Positions 5,694 to 11,577 of a stretch of 13,066 nt of DNA are shown here, one piece after another. The translations under genes were made by a program, and so were the position numbers. Within the stretch, counting starts at the first letter, position 1. The number at the start of each line of letters is the position of its first letter. Source of the DNA: an uncultured Prevotellaceae bacterium (GTDB taxonomy: Bacteria; Bacteroidota; Bacteroidia; Bacteroidales; Bacteroidaceae); the NCBI GenBank assembly GCA_946415695.1, contig CAMKTM010000050.1:1-13066 (forward strand). Direction: 5' to 3'. Under the pieces are notes generated by a model. It ran no database searches. It was not told the origin of the DNA and was given only the letters and a program-made list of their open reading frames with translations.

Positions 5694-7697
5694 AGTGTTT
5701 TTCGATGTTAACTCTTTCGAGTACTTCTTGATGAGGTTATAAGCAGTATAAAGTCCCAGTTCGCCTGCTTGCGAAAGGTCGCTCAAGCCATTGTCTATTT
5801 GTCCGCCGAGTATGTAGGCAACACCTCTTCCGTAGTACGCACTGGGGAAATGCGGGTCGATTTCGAGGGCACGGCTAAAGGACTTCTGGGCAGCCGAATA
5901 ATCGGCGAGCTGAATCCACACACAACCTATATTATAATGTAGGAAAGGAGCATCGGGCATGAGTTCGGAAGCCCTGTTGTAGTCCTGCACGACCATAAGA
6001 TAACCCAGGCGGAGGTCGGAAGCAGAGGCCGTGGTGCGCGACACTTCGAGCTGTGCGAAGCGGCATTGTGCCCGCAAGATAAGGGCCATGGGCTCAGCGC
6101 CATTCTCCTGGATAAGCGCATTCATGTCGGCAACAGCATTCTCGAAGTCGCGGATATGATAGTAGTCGAGAGCCCGTCGCATGAGAAGGCTTTTGTCCCC
6201 AGGGGCTAACTCAAGCTGTTCGGAGAGCGCATTGGCAGATGCTTGGTGTGCTTCTGTCCGGTTTGCCGACATTGGCGCTTCGCTGTCGGTCAAATATAGT
6301 TGCAAGGGCAGAACGTACTGGGAGTTGAGTTCCTCCAATTGGGGGCAGTAAACGATGTAAGGGTTGGTCTCGGAAGTGCGTTTGTAGTATGTAAGTGTGA
6401 ATATCGGCTCTGGCCGCAGTTCGGCCTGTCGGTTCTGCACTTTGCCACGATATTCGCTGACATATTCGTTCTCCTCTTCGTGCGTATCCTCTTCAACGAG
6501 GGCGGCATAGTCCTCGATGTTGCGCTGGCTCTTCTTCCTTGTCCGGACAGGATGTTTTTTGCCTGCTGCGGCGTCCAATCTTGCCTGCAGCACTTTGAAC
6601 TCGTCCCTCTCGGCGCCATAGGTGTCGCCTATCTTGCGGCGAATGGCAGCCCGATGGCGGTAGCCGTCCCAGAACTCGGGATAATCCTTGATGACGGCGC
6701 TGATGTCGCGGATAGCTCCTTTGTAATCACCTATTCTGTCGAGCAGAAGCGCACGATTGTAGAGGGCGATCGTGTTGTCCGGCTCAAGTTCGAGCACAAG
6801 GTTAAAGTCTTCGATGGCAAGATTGTCTTCGCCCACATTGGCGCGGAGCAGGCCTCGGTTGTAGTGAGCGAGGAAGTTGCGCGGCTCAAGGTCGAGACAG
6901 GCATCGTAGTCGGACATGGCTCCTCTGAGATTGTCCTGATTGTATCTGACCAATGCACGGTTGATGAAGAGCCCTGCCATTCGCGGCATTTGCATGATGG
7001 CTTTGTCGAGCGAAGCCTCTGCTTTCTTGTATTCCTCGCGACCGGCTTGGAACATTGCTTTCAGGCTCCAGGCCTTGCCGTCGTATTCATCTACCTCGAT
7101 GGCTCGGTCAGTCCATTTCTCTGCTTGAACGGTATCCGTGCGAAGCAGAGACACTTGTGCCTTCATGGTGTATTGCTCCGACTCTTTGGCCCAATGGCGG
7201 AGCATGACGTCGAGCGAGGAGTCGGCCCTTTCATACTCCTTGAGTTCTATCTGGCAGAGCACGAGATTGTGCCACGAATTGTGGTCAAGGGGATTGATGG
7301 AGATGGCCTTTTGATAGTCCTCCTCAGCCAGAGCATAGCGGTTCTGGTTTATGCGGCAAAGAGCGCGCAGGGCATAATGGTTGAGGGCATAGGGGTTGCG
7401 TTCCAAAGCGTTGTTGCAGTCAATCTCCGCACCTTGATAGTCCTCTAAGTAAAATTTCGCCACAGCACGATAGAAGTAAGGCTCGCCGAGCCACGGCTTC
7501 ACGTTGATGACCATGTTGAAGCGCTGAATGGCAAGCACATAATCCTCGTAATACAAGGCATTGCGCCCCATCAGGAGGACGCGTTCCGTGTTTATCTGAG
7601 CCGAAAGAGACGCGCAGAACATGAAAAAGAGCAGAAGAGTCCCTACGATCCCATTGAGGGGGAGACTGCTTCCACTTTTCTTAATTGGTCTGAACAT
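5685..7697 (-). CDS. secreted tetratricopeptide-repeat protein
   Basis: I prefer the ATG at 7695-7697 (670 residues) because it puts a typical signal peptide at the N-terminus: MFRPIKK, a hydrophobic core GIVGTLLLFFMFCA, and cleavage after SLSA at residue 33. The frame extends 18 codons further to an ATG at 7749-7751, which would bury the signal. Residues about 42-372 form one run of TPR units, with recurring patterns such as 'ALYNRALLLDRIGDYKGAIRD' split over helices. A charged linker (373-485, rich in K, R, E) follows, then a second TPR run (486-655) with 'SFSRALEIDPHFPSAYYGRG'. No enzyme motif is visible, so it is probably a periplasmic or outer-membrane-associated scaffold. It follows def and ruvX on the same strand, separated from def by 287 bp carrying the 22-bp repeats. 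The order ruvX-def-TPR is one I associate with Bacteroidales. Confidence 0.88.
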   Translation of the reverse strand: MFRPIKKSGSSLPLNGIVGTLLLFFMFCASLSAQINTERVLLMGRNALYYEDYVLAIQRFNMVINVKPWLGEPYFYRAVAKFYLEDYQGAEIDCNNALERNPYALNHYALRALCRINQNRYALAEEDYQKAISINPLDHNSWHNLVLCQIELKEYERADSSLDVMLRHWAKESEQYTMKAQVSLLRTDTVQAEKWTDRAIEVDEYDGKAWSLKAMFQAGREEYKKAEASLDKAIMQMPRMAGLFINRALVRYNQDNLRGAMSDYDACLDLEPRNFLAHYNRGLLRANVGEDNLAIEDFNLVLELEPDNTIALYNRALLLDRIGDYKGAIRDISAVIKDYPEFWDGYRHRAAIRRKIGDTYGAERDEFKVLQARLDAAAGKKHPVRTRKKSQRNIEDYAALVEEDTHEEENEYVSEYRGKVQNRQAELRPEPIFTLTYYKRTSETNPYIVYCPQLEELNSQYVLPLQLYLTDSEAPMSANRTEAHQASANALSEQLELAPGDKSLLMRRALDYYHIRDFENAVADMNALIQENGAEPMALILRAQCRFAQLEVSRTTASASDLRLGYLMVVQDYNRASELMPDAPFLHYNIGCVWIQLADYSAAQKSFSRALEIDPHFPSAYYGRGVAYILGGQIDNGLSDLSQAGELGLYTAYNLIKKYSKELTSKNTKK

Positions 7698-7791
7698 GAG
7701 TTCTATGATGTCTAATGGTCTTATTTTATGATCCGACGGAGCCCAAGCCATGAATTCTGCCCTTTCAAAAGTGACGCGTCGTACGGGTTAA

Positions 7792-7942
7792 TTTCAATAA
7801 GAGCGTGGCCTTATTTCAATAAAGGCGTGCCTCGTTGGCAATAATGGTGTGCCTCGTTGGCAATAAAGGCGTGCCTCGTTCTCGGCGCTCTAGCGCCAAG
7901 GCGCGCTTTTTATGCGCGGAAGGCAATAATGGTGTGCCTCGT
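7792..7942. repeat. five copies of a 22-bp repeat with a palindromic insert
   Basis: Units start at 7792, 7814, 7836, 7858 and 7921. The first four are perfectly tandem with a 22-bp period. The core is CAATAAWGGYGTGCCTCGT, usually preceded by TGG. The first copy is the most diverged. A 41-bp insert (7880-7920) splits the fourth and fifth copies and contains two hairpins, GGCGCT-ct-AGCGCC (7884-7897) and an arm pair CGCGC / GCGCG (7902-7918). The period is not a multiple of three, so this is not a protein repeat. It fills most of the 287-bp gap between def and the TPR start (7698-7984). No promoter consensus is seen in that gap. Confidence 0.85.
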
Positions 7943-7984
7943 TTTTGAGGATGACGTGCGATGGGTCTGAAAAAGGTCGGACGT

Positions 7985-8542
7985 CTATTTCTTCACCTTC
8001 ACCTTATAGTTGCACGTGAACTTTCCCTTCCTTATGTCTTGAAGTTTGGGATTGGTGAGCTGTCGGCGAAGGCCTTTCAGGTGGTCGGTGAAGACCACGC
8101 CGTCAAGGTGGTCGAACTCATGTTGCATGACTCGTGCCAAATAGCCTTCCACCCATTCGTCATGCTCCTGGAACTGCTCGTCCTGATAGGTGACACGGAT
8201 GCGCGTGGGACGCTTCACCTTCTCGTGAATGCCAGGCAGACTGAGACAGCCTTCCTCCATCACGTCGGACTCTGTATCGTCGTACTCCTCGATGTAAGGA
8301 TTGATGAACGTCCGGACATAGCCTTTGTATTCGGGCATATCCTCGCTGATGACATCCAGATTGATGATGGCCAGCCTGATGGGAAGACCCACCTGAGGAG
8401 CCGCCAAACCAATGCCCTCGCTGCGCTCGAGCGTGTCGTACATGTTTTTTATGAGTTGCTCCAACTCTGGATAGTCTTTGTCTATCTCCTCAGCCTCTTT
8501 TCTTAATACGGGCTGACCATAAGTGTATATTGGCAATATCAT
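7985..8542 (-). CDS. def: peptide deformylase
   Basis: This 185-residue enzyme removes the formyl group from the N-terminal methionine of nascent proteins in the cytoplasm. All three family motifs are intact: GIGLAAPQVG (43-52), EEGCLSLPG (96-104) with metal ligand Cys99, and QHEFDHLDG (140-148) with metal ligands His141 and His145 and catalytic Glu142. The length is normal for a bacterial deformylase. The ATG at 8540-8542 gives the usual MILPIYTYGQPVLR start. It sits 85 bp downstream of ruvX on the same strand and is probably co-transcribed. The gap between them is occupied by a pair of inverted heptamer arrays, which may influence how much transcript or ribosome traffic reaches def. Confidence 0.97.
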   Translation of the reverse strand: MILPIYTYGQPVLRKEAEEIDKDYPELEQLIKNMYDTLERSEGIGLAAPQVGLPIRLAIINLDVISEDMPEYKGYVRTFINPYIEEYDDTESDVMEEGCLSLPGIHEKVKRPTRIRVTYQDEQFQEHDEWVEGYLARVMQHEFDHLDGVVFTDHLKGLRRQLTNPKLQDIRKGKFTCNYKVKVKK

Positions 8543-8553
8543 TGTCTTTGTTT

Positions 8554-8643
8554 AATTAAGAGTTAAGAATTAAGAGTTAAGAATTTCTTTTCTTTGACAG
8601 CTTTTATCAATTCTTAATTCTTCTCTTTTAATTCTTAATTATT
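8554..8643. repeat. inverted pair of heptamer arrays between ruvX and def
   Basis: Positions 8554-8581 hold AATTAAG / AGTTAAG alternating in four 7-bp units. Positions 8609-8643 hold five units of AATTCTT type (AATTCTT, AATTCTT, CTCTTTT, AATTCTT, AATTATT). The two are reverse complements: I count 26 of 32 pairable positions between the arms, with roughly 22 bases between them. The right arm includes the ruvX stop codon (8628-8630) and encodes its last residues, IIKN. On the minus-strand transcript this could form a long A/U-rich stem between ruvX and def. Confidence 0.8.
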
Positions 8644-9053
8644 CTTCTACGTTCCATCCATCCTTGCAGGATGATCGTCGCACTCACCTCATCGACGAGC
8701 GCTTTGTTTCTGCGAGCCATTTTGCCGATGCCGCTTTGCAGGATTGTCTGCTGGGCAAGGACACTGGTGTAGCGCTCGTCCCACATCTCCACGGGCACCG
8801 ATGGAAAAACCTTTTGGAGTTGCTCCACGAAGGCCTGCACTCGCGGCAGGTTCTCGCTGTCCCGCCCGTTTGTCTGTTTAGGCAGACCAACCACGAAGCG
8901 TTCCACCTGCTCCTTCGAGAGGTACTCTTTCAGGAAGTTCAATAGCTTGGGCGTCTCAACGGTAGTCAGGCCACCCGGAATAATCTGCAAAGGGTCCGTT
9001 GCAGCCAAACCGGTGCGACGGACCCCATAATCTATTGCAAGAACTCTTCCCAC
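8628..9053 (-). CDS. ruvX: RuvX/YqgF family RNase H-fold nuclease
   Basis: This 141-residue cytoplasmic protein belongs to the YqgF family, known as a pre-16S rRNA 5'-end maturation nuclease and annotated as putative Holliday junction resolvase. The motifs are complete: AIDYGVRRTGLA with Asp8, VVGLPKQTNG (54-63), WDERYTS with Glu93, and the late acidic motif ALVDEVSATIIL with Asp121 and Glu122. The start codon is GTG (9051-9053). An overlapping ATG one frame away gives only seven codons, and no in-frame ATG is seen shortly upstream. It is the first gene of the leftward ruvX-def-TPR group. Its last four codons and its stop lie inside a heptamer array, so the C-terminus has apparently been rewritten or set by the repeat. 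Confidence 0.95.
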   Translation of the reverse strand: MGRVLAIDYGVRRTGLAATDPLQIIPGGLTTVETPKLLNFLKEYLSKEQVERFVVGLPKQTNGRDSENLPRVQAFVEQLQKVFPSVPVEMWDERYTSVLAQQTILQSGIGKMARRNKALVDEVSATIILQGWMERRRIIKN

Positions 9054-9109
9054 ATTAGAAATAATAGAAGAATTGAGGAGATGAGATAAGAGATGAGGGA
9101 TAGAGAAAC

Positions 9110-9140
9110 ATTAGTTGCATAACCCTAAAGCACAACTAAT
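9110..9140. other. inverted repeat upstream of ruvX
   Basis: ATTAGTTG (9110-9117) and CAACTAAT (9133-9140) are exact reverse complements, separated by 15 nt. The repeat lies in the ruvX leader region, next to the GATTAGG-type array. It could be an operator or a weak RNA hairpin; the sequence alone does not decide. The rest of 9054-9181 is purine-rich repeats. No TAnnTTTG promoter was found for ruvX. Confidence 0.45.
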
Positions 9141-9183
9141 CCCTAATCTCCTTTCCCTAATCCCTAACCTCAAATCCCTAATC
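9135..9183. repeat. seven-unit heptamer array overlapping the SPOR gene stop
   Basis: Seven 7-bp units sit in perfect register: ACTAATC, CCTAATC, TCCTTTC, CCTAATC, CCTAACC, TCAAATC, CCTAATC. On the minus strand the core is GATTAGG. The last unit overlaps the TGA stop (9182-9184) of the leftward SPOR gene. The same heptamer appears rightward at 9851-9885 and 10791-10811. Confidence 0.85.
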
Positions 9184-9664
9184 ACTTTTTATAGAGCAGC
9201 CAAGCACCGGGGTATTGTCCCTCAAGCTGGGCACGCTTCTGAGCGGCTTCGTTCTTTGTATCGTAGCTGCAAGCTACAACGCGGTAGAATGTCTGGCCGT
9301 TCACCTGAGCCTGTGCCACGCAGCTGTTGTAGCCCTGGCCGGCGAGCTTCTGCATGAGAGCCACGCCATTGCTCTTGATGGTGACAGATGCCACAACCAC
9401 ACCATACTGCTTCAGCGGGCTGCCTTCCACGAAGGACACGTTCTCGTTGCGGACAGTGACGTTGCTATAGTCAGTCACAGGGGTTGTGGTGACAGGCGTC
9501 ACGGTCTGGGTTGTCACCTGCTGAACAGGCGTCGTTGTCGTGGTCTCCGTCGGCTGAGCCTTAGCCTTCTCGTAAGCTTTCTTGTAAGCACTCTCCTTAC
9601 TCTTACAGGAGGACATCATAAACACAGCGCAGACTGCGGCGCACACAAAAAGAATCTTTTTCAT
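9182..9664 (-). CDS. SPOR-domain lipoprotein
   Basis: This encodes 160 residues. The N-terminus is a lipoprotein signal with the lipobox ending at Cys20 (FMMSSC), so it should be membrane-anchored. A short basic stretch and a low-complexity Thr/Val/Pro linker (about 38-64, TTTTT and TPVTTTP) follow. Residues about 85-158 fit a SPOR domain, which binds denuded peptidoglycan at division sites: 'KQYGVVVASV', 'NGVALMQKLAGQGYNS', 'GQTFYRVVACSY', and the end 'QLEGQYPGAWLLYK'. A role in the cell envelope or division is the family expectation. It has its own promoter (9711-9741) and is divergent from the YtxH operon. No strong terminator follows it. Start ATG 9662-9664. Confidence 0.9.
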   Translation of the reverse strand: MKKILFVCAAVCAVFMMSSCKSKESAYKKAYEKAKAQPTETTTTTPVQQVTTQTVTPVTTTPVTDYSNVTVRNENVSFVEGSPLKQYGVVVASVTIKSNGVALMQKLAGQGYNSCVAQAQVNGQTFYRVVACSYDTKNEAAQKRAQLEGQYPGAWLLYKK

Positions 9665-9710
9665 AAGTTGTTTTATGGTTTTTGGTTACTTTATTGTTTA
9701 TTTTACCTTG

Positions 9711-9741
9711 CAAAGGTACCACTTTTCCCATGAAAACACAA
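9711..9741 (-). promoter_or_regulatory. Bacteroidota-type promoter of the SPOR lipoprotein gene
   Basis: On the minus strand TACCTTTG (9711-9718) has a TTG exactly 20 nt upstream (9739-9741), a full match to the -7/-33 consensus. The leader would be about 40 nt. Confidence 0.75.
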
Positions 9742-9813
9742 CAAAAAGGACAGAAAAATGTGACTTCACTTTATTTTTTTTCGTTTTTATATGGTTTGAA
9801 TGCAAAAAATCGC

Positions 9814-9821
9814 TATCTTTG
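9814..9821 (+). promoter_or_regulatory. candidate promoter of the YtxH operon (-7 TATCTTTG)
   Basis: TATCTTTG matches the -7 consensus. Upstream, at the 20-nt spacing, the bases are ATG (9791-9793), two of three matches to TTG, so the -33 element is weak. The predicted leader of about 110 nt contains the 9851-9913 heptamer array. Confidence 0.55.
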
Positions 9822-9850
9822 TAGGCAGAGAACGTGAAAAGTAATAAAAA

Positions 9851-9913
9851 GATTAGAGATTAGAGATTAGAGATTAAAGATTAGGGAATAGGGAAACTAT
9901 GAACTATGAACTC
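9851..9913. repeat. nine-unit heptamer array in the leader of the YtxH operon
   Basis: Units in unbroken 7-bp register: GATTAGA three times, GATTAAA, GATTAGG, GAATAGG, GAAACTA, TGAACTA, TGAACTC. The unit drifts gradually from GATTAGA to TGAACTA while the spacing stays at 7. The array ends eight bases before the Shine-Dalgarno sequence of the first gene (AAAGGAG, 9922-9928). Confidence 0.85.
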
Positions 9914-9935
9914 TAAATCAGAAAGGAGTACAACA

Positions 9936-10148
9936 ATGAAAGCATTAGATTTTCTGGTTGCCTTCGTAGGCGGTGCAGTCGTAGGTGCTGCATGTGGTTT
10001 GCTTTTTGCCCCCGAGAAGGGCAGCGAACTTCGTGAAAAAATTGCAGAAGCCTTGCGCAAGCGCGGCATCAAGCTCAATCGCAAGGAGATGTCCGACCTC
10101 GTTGACGAGATAGCCGAAGAGTTGCAGGCTGGGAAAGAAGAGGAGTAG
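9936..10148 (+). CDS. YtxH-like small membrane protein
   Basis: The chosen start is ATG 9936-9938, seven bases after a good Shine-Dalgarno AAAGGAG (9922-9928), giving 70 residues; an in-frame ATG at 9906 lies before that site. Residues about 5-24 form one Gly/Ala-rich transmembrane helix (FLVAFVGGAVVGAACGLLFA). 'GLLFAPEKGSELREKI' (21-36) is the signature of the YtxH family, and the rest is a charged amphipathic helix. Family members are stress-associated; the YqjD-type analogues of enterobacteria tether ribosomes to the inner membrane in stationary phase. It is the first gene of a three-gene operon, three bases before the next. Confidence 0.88.
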   Translation: MKALDFLVAFVGGAVVGAACGLLFAPEKGSELREKIAEALRKRGIKLNRKEMSDLVDEIAEELQAGKEEE

Positions 10149-10151
10149 TCG

Positions 10152-10514
10152 ATGAACTACACGAACAGTTTACAGTCGCTTTGGAAGGAAATTAGAACCT
10201 ATCTGGAGTTGCAGAAGGAGTATCTGTCGCTGGAGGCGGCAGAGAAGTTAAGCCTGCTCCTTTCTGCAATGGCCACAGCCGTCTTGTGCATAGCATTCGG
10301 CGTGATAGCTCTCTCCTTCTTTGTGATAGCCATTGCCATTTGGCTGACGAACATCGTGGGAGGCGTATGGAGTTTCGTCATCATGGGCGGCGTCATGCTG
10401 CTCTTGATTGGCATTGTTCTCCTGGGCCGCAAGCGATGGATAGTACAACCCTTGGCACGCTTTGTGGCAGGCTTGTTTGTGAGCGAAGATGAAGGAAAGG
10501 AGGAAGAACCATGA
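10152..10514 (+). CDS. DUF1469 / Phage_holin_3_6-like inner membrane protein
   Basis: This encodes 120 residues: an N-terminal amphipathic helix (1-34), two transmembrane helices (about 37-65 and 71-92), and a short acidic tail EDEGKEEE. The pattern fits the Phage_holin_3_6 (DUF1469) family, whose chromosomal members such as YqjE are not lysis proteins. A Shine-Dalgarno AGGAG (10141-10145) overlaps the end of the upstream gene. Its own stop overlaps the next start as ATGA (10511-10514), so translation is probably coupled. Position between a YtxH-like gene and a YqjK-like gene supports the family call more than it supports phage origin. Confidence 0.85.
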   Translation: MNYTNSLQSLWKEIRTYLELQKEYLSLEAAEKLSLLLSAMATAVLCIAFGVIALSFFVIAIAIWLTNIVGGVWSFVIMGGVMLLLIGIVLLGRKRWIVQPLARFVAGLFVSEDEGKEEEP

Positions 10515-10783
10515 ACAGCAGCATACTGAACTCTCCCGATGTCCTTTCCGCTCTCAGGCAGCGGAAGCTTGTCATAAGAAAGAAGTTGAAGGCTTCCCAA
10601 CAGCAGATGACCGCGACTGCCAACTACCTGACAGGCGGACCTATTCCTAAAGCCTCAAGCAGAGTTCATGGCATAAGCCGCCTAATCATCAACGGCCTGG
10701 CCATCTACAAAGGGTACCGCCTCTGCTCAAATATAGCAACGAGCCTGCATTCCCTCTTCTCTCCCCGCAGCCGACGGAGGTGA
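10511..10783 (+). CDS. small basic protein, possible YqjK-like third operon member
   Basis: This encodes 90 residues. A Shine-Dalgarno AGGAGG (10498-10503) lies seven bases before ATG 10511, which overlaps the upstream stop. Residues 12-35 are a basic helix (SALRQRKLVIRKKLKASQQQ). Residues about 54-80 form a moderately hydrophobic amphipathic helix (GISRLIINGLAIYKGYRLCS), and the end is very basic (SPRSRRR). I do not recognise a named domain. Layout, size and place after a DUF1469 gene resemble enterobacterial YqjK (basic Gln-rich N-terminus, late helix with a 'YRL/WRL' patch). That similarity is my reading and not a shown homology. It probably works at the membrane with the two upstream proteins. 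Confidence 0.8.
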   Translation: MNSSILNSPDVLSALRQRKLVIRKKLKASQQQMTATANYLTGGPIPKASSRVHGISRLIINGLAIYKGYRLCSNIATSLHSLFSPRSRRR

Positions 10784-10790
10784 ATTTTGA

Positions 10791-10849
10791 GATTAGGGAT
10801 TAGGGATTAGGGCTGTTTCATTTTAATTCTTAATTCTTAACTCTTAACT
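10791..10849. repeat. two heptamer arrays between the YtxH operon and cutC
   Basis: Three units of GATTAGG (10791-10811) are followed by four units of TTTAATT / CTTAATT / CTTAACT / CTTAACT (10822-10849). The last base of the second array is directly adjacent to the cutC ATG at 10850, leaving no room for a Shine-Dalgarno site. The first unit type matches the arrays at 9135-9183 and 9851-9885; the second matches those around 8554-8643. Confidence 0.85.
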
Positions 10850-11533
10850 ATGACTGGTGAGTTGACGTTAGAGGTTTGTTGTGCCGATTTGCAGAGTGTA
10901 GGTGCGGCGAAAGAAGGCGGGGCCCATCGTGTGGAACTGTGCCAGGCACTTGAACTGGACGGTCTGACGCCATCGGCTGAAAAGATGGAATCGGCCATCG
11001 GCATGGGCATACCTGTACAAGTGCTCGTCCGTCCACGCAAAGGGGACTTCGTTTACAATAATGACGAAGTTCGGCAGATGAGGCACGACATACGCCTTGC
11101 CAAGCAACTTGGCGCAAACGGTGTGGTGATTGGGGCTTTAAGGCCTGACGGCAGCATTGACGAAGACACTGTACGCTGTCTTGTAGATGAGGCCGAGGAC
11201 TTGAGCATCACGTTCCACCGCGCCTTCGACGTCTGCGCAAAGCCTTTGGAAGCATTAGAGCAAATCATTTTTTTAGGATGCCATCGGCTGCTTACTTCCG
11301 GTCAGGCTCCTACGGCCGAGCAAGGCATTCCCCTCCTTAAAAAACTTGTCGAGCAATCTGCCGGAAGGCTCAGCATCATGCCTGGTGCAGGCGTGAACCC
11401 GCTAAATGCCTGTCGCATCTTGTCCGAGACTGGTGCTCACGAGATTCATGGCTCCCTGCGCAAAGGCGGCCACACCGACCCCGAACTGGTGAGCGCCACG
11501 GTTTGGTCGTTTAGTCGATTAGAGATTAAATAA
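10850..11533 (+). CDS. cutC: CutC family TIM-barrel protein (copper homeostasis type)
   Basis: This 227-residue cytoplasmic protein carries the typical CutC motifs: LEVCCADL at the N-terminus, GGAHRVELC (23-31), VLVRPRKGDFVY (58-69), GANGVVIGAL (88-97), TFHRAFD (121-127), LLTSGQ (147-152), IMPGAGV (176-182) and HEIHGS (197-202). CutC was named for copper tolerance in E. coli, but its biochemical role is unsettled. It is unrelated to the choline lyase also called CutC. The protein is slightly shorter than usual. The final residues RLEIK and the stop are encoded by GATTAGA GATTAAA (11517-11530), the same heptamers as the leader array at 9865-9878. It may be transcribed from the YtxH promoter because I see no promoter of its own. 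Confidence 0.93.
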   Translation: MTGELTLEVCCADLQSVGAAKEGGAHRVELCQALELDGLTPSAEKMESAIGMGIPVQVLVRPRKGDFVYNNDEVRQMRHDIRLAKQLGANGVVIGALRPDGSIDEDTVRCLVDEAEDLSITFHRAFDVCAKPLEALEQIIFLGCHRLLTSGQAPTAEQGIPLLKKLVEQSAGRLSIMPGAGVNPLNACRILSETGAHEIHGSLRKGGHTDPELVSATVWSFSRLEIK

Positions 11534-11565
11534 TTGCCAAACATTAAATCGTAAATCGTCAAATC
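11517..11565. repeat. heptamers at the cutC 3' end and in the sdaA leader
   Basis: GATTAGA and GATTAAA (11517-11530) form the last codons of cutC. Two TAAATCG units (11545-11558) and a related TCAAATC (11559-11565) follow in 7-bp register in the 44-bp gap before sdaA. The signal is weaker than in the other arrays, but the spacing is the same. Confidence 0.6.
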
Positions 11566-11577
11566 AAAATTGCTTTT

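Noticed and set aside
6300..7448. 382-codon open frame on the plus strand
   Set aside because: It lies wholly opposite the TPR gene, whose minus-strand product has clear repeats and a signal peptide. The plus-strand translation shows no family features.
7698..7751. Longer start of the TPR protein at 7751
   Set aside because: It would place 18 extra residues before a standard signal peptide.
7792..7942. CRISPR array
   Set aside because: The 22-bp units are directly adjacent with no unique spacers, and no cas genes are present.
10152..10514. Phage holin indicating a prophage
   Set aside because: No other phage genes are nearby, and the DUF1469 family is widely chromosomal, here in a YtxH-type operon.
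10791..10811. Telomere-like TTAGGG repeat
   Set aside because: Bacterial context, true period of seven bases (GATTAGG) and only three units; it belongs with the other heptamer arrays.
10850..11533. Choline trimethylamine-lyase CutC
   Set aside because: The name is shared, but the protein is 227 residues with TIM-barrel CutC motifs and no glycyl-radical features.
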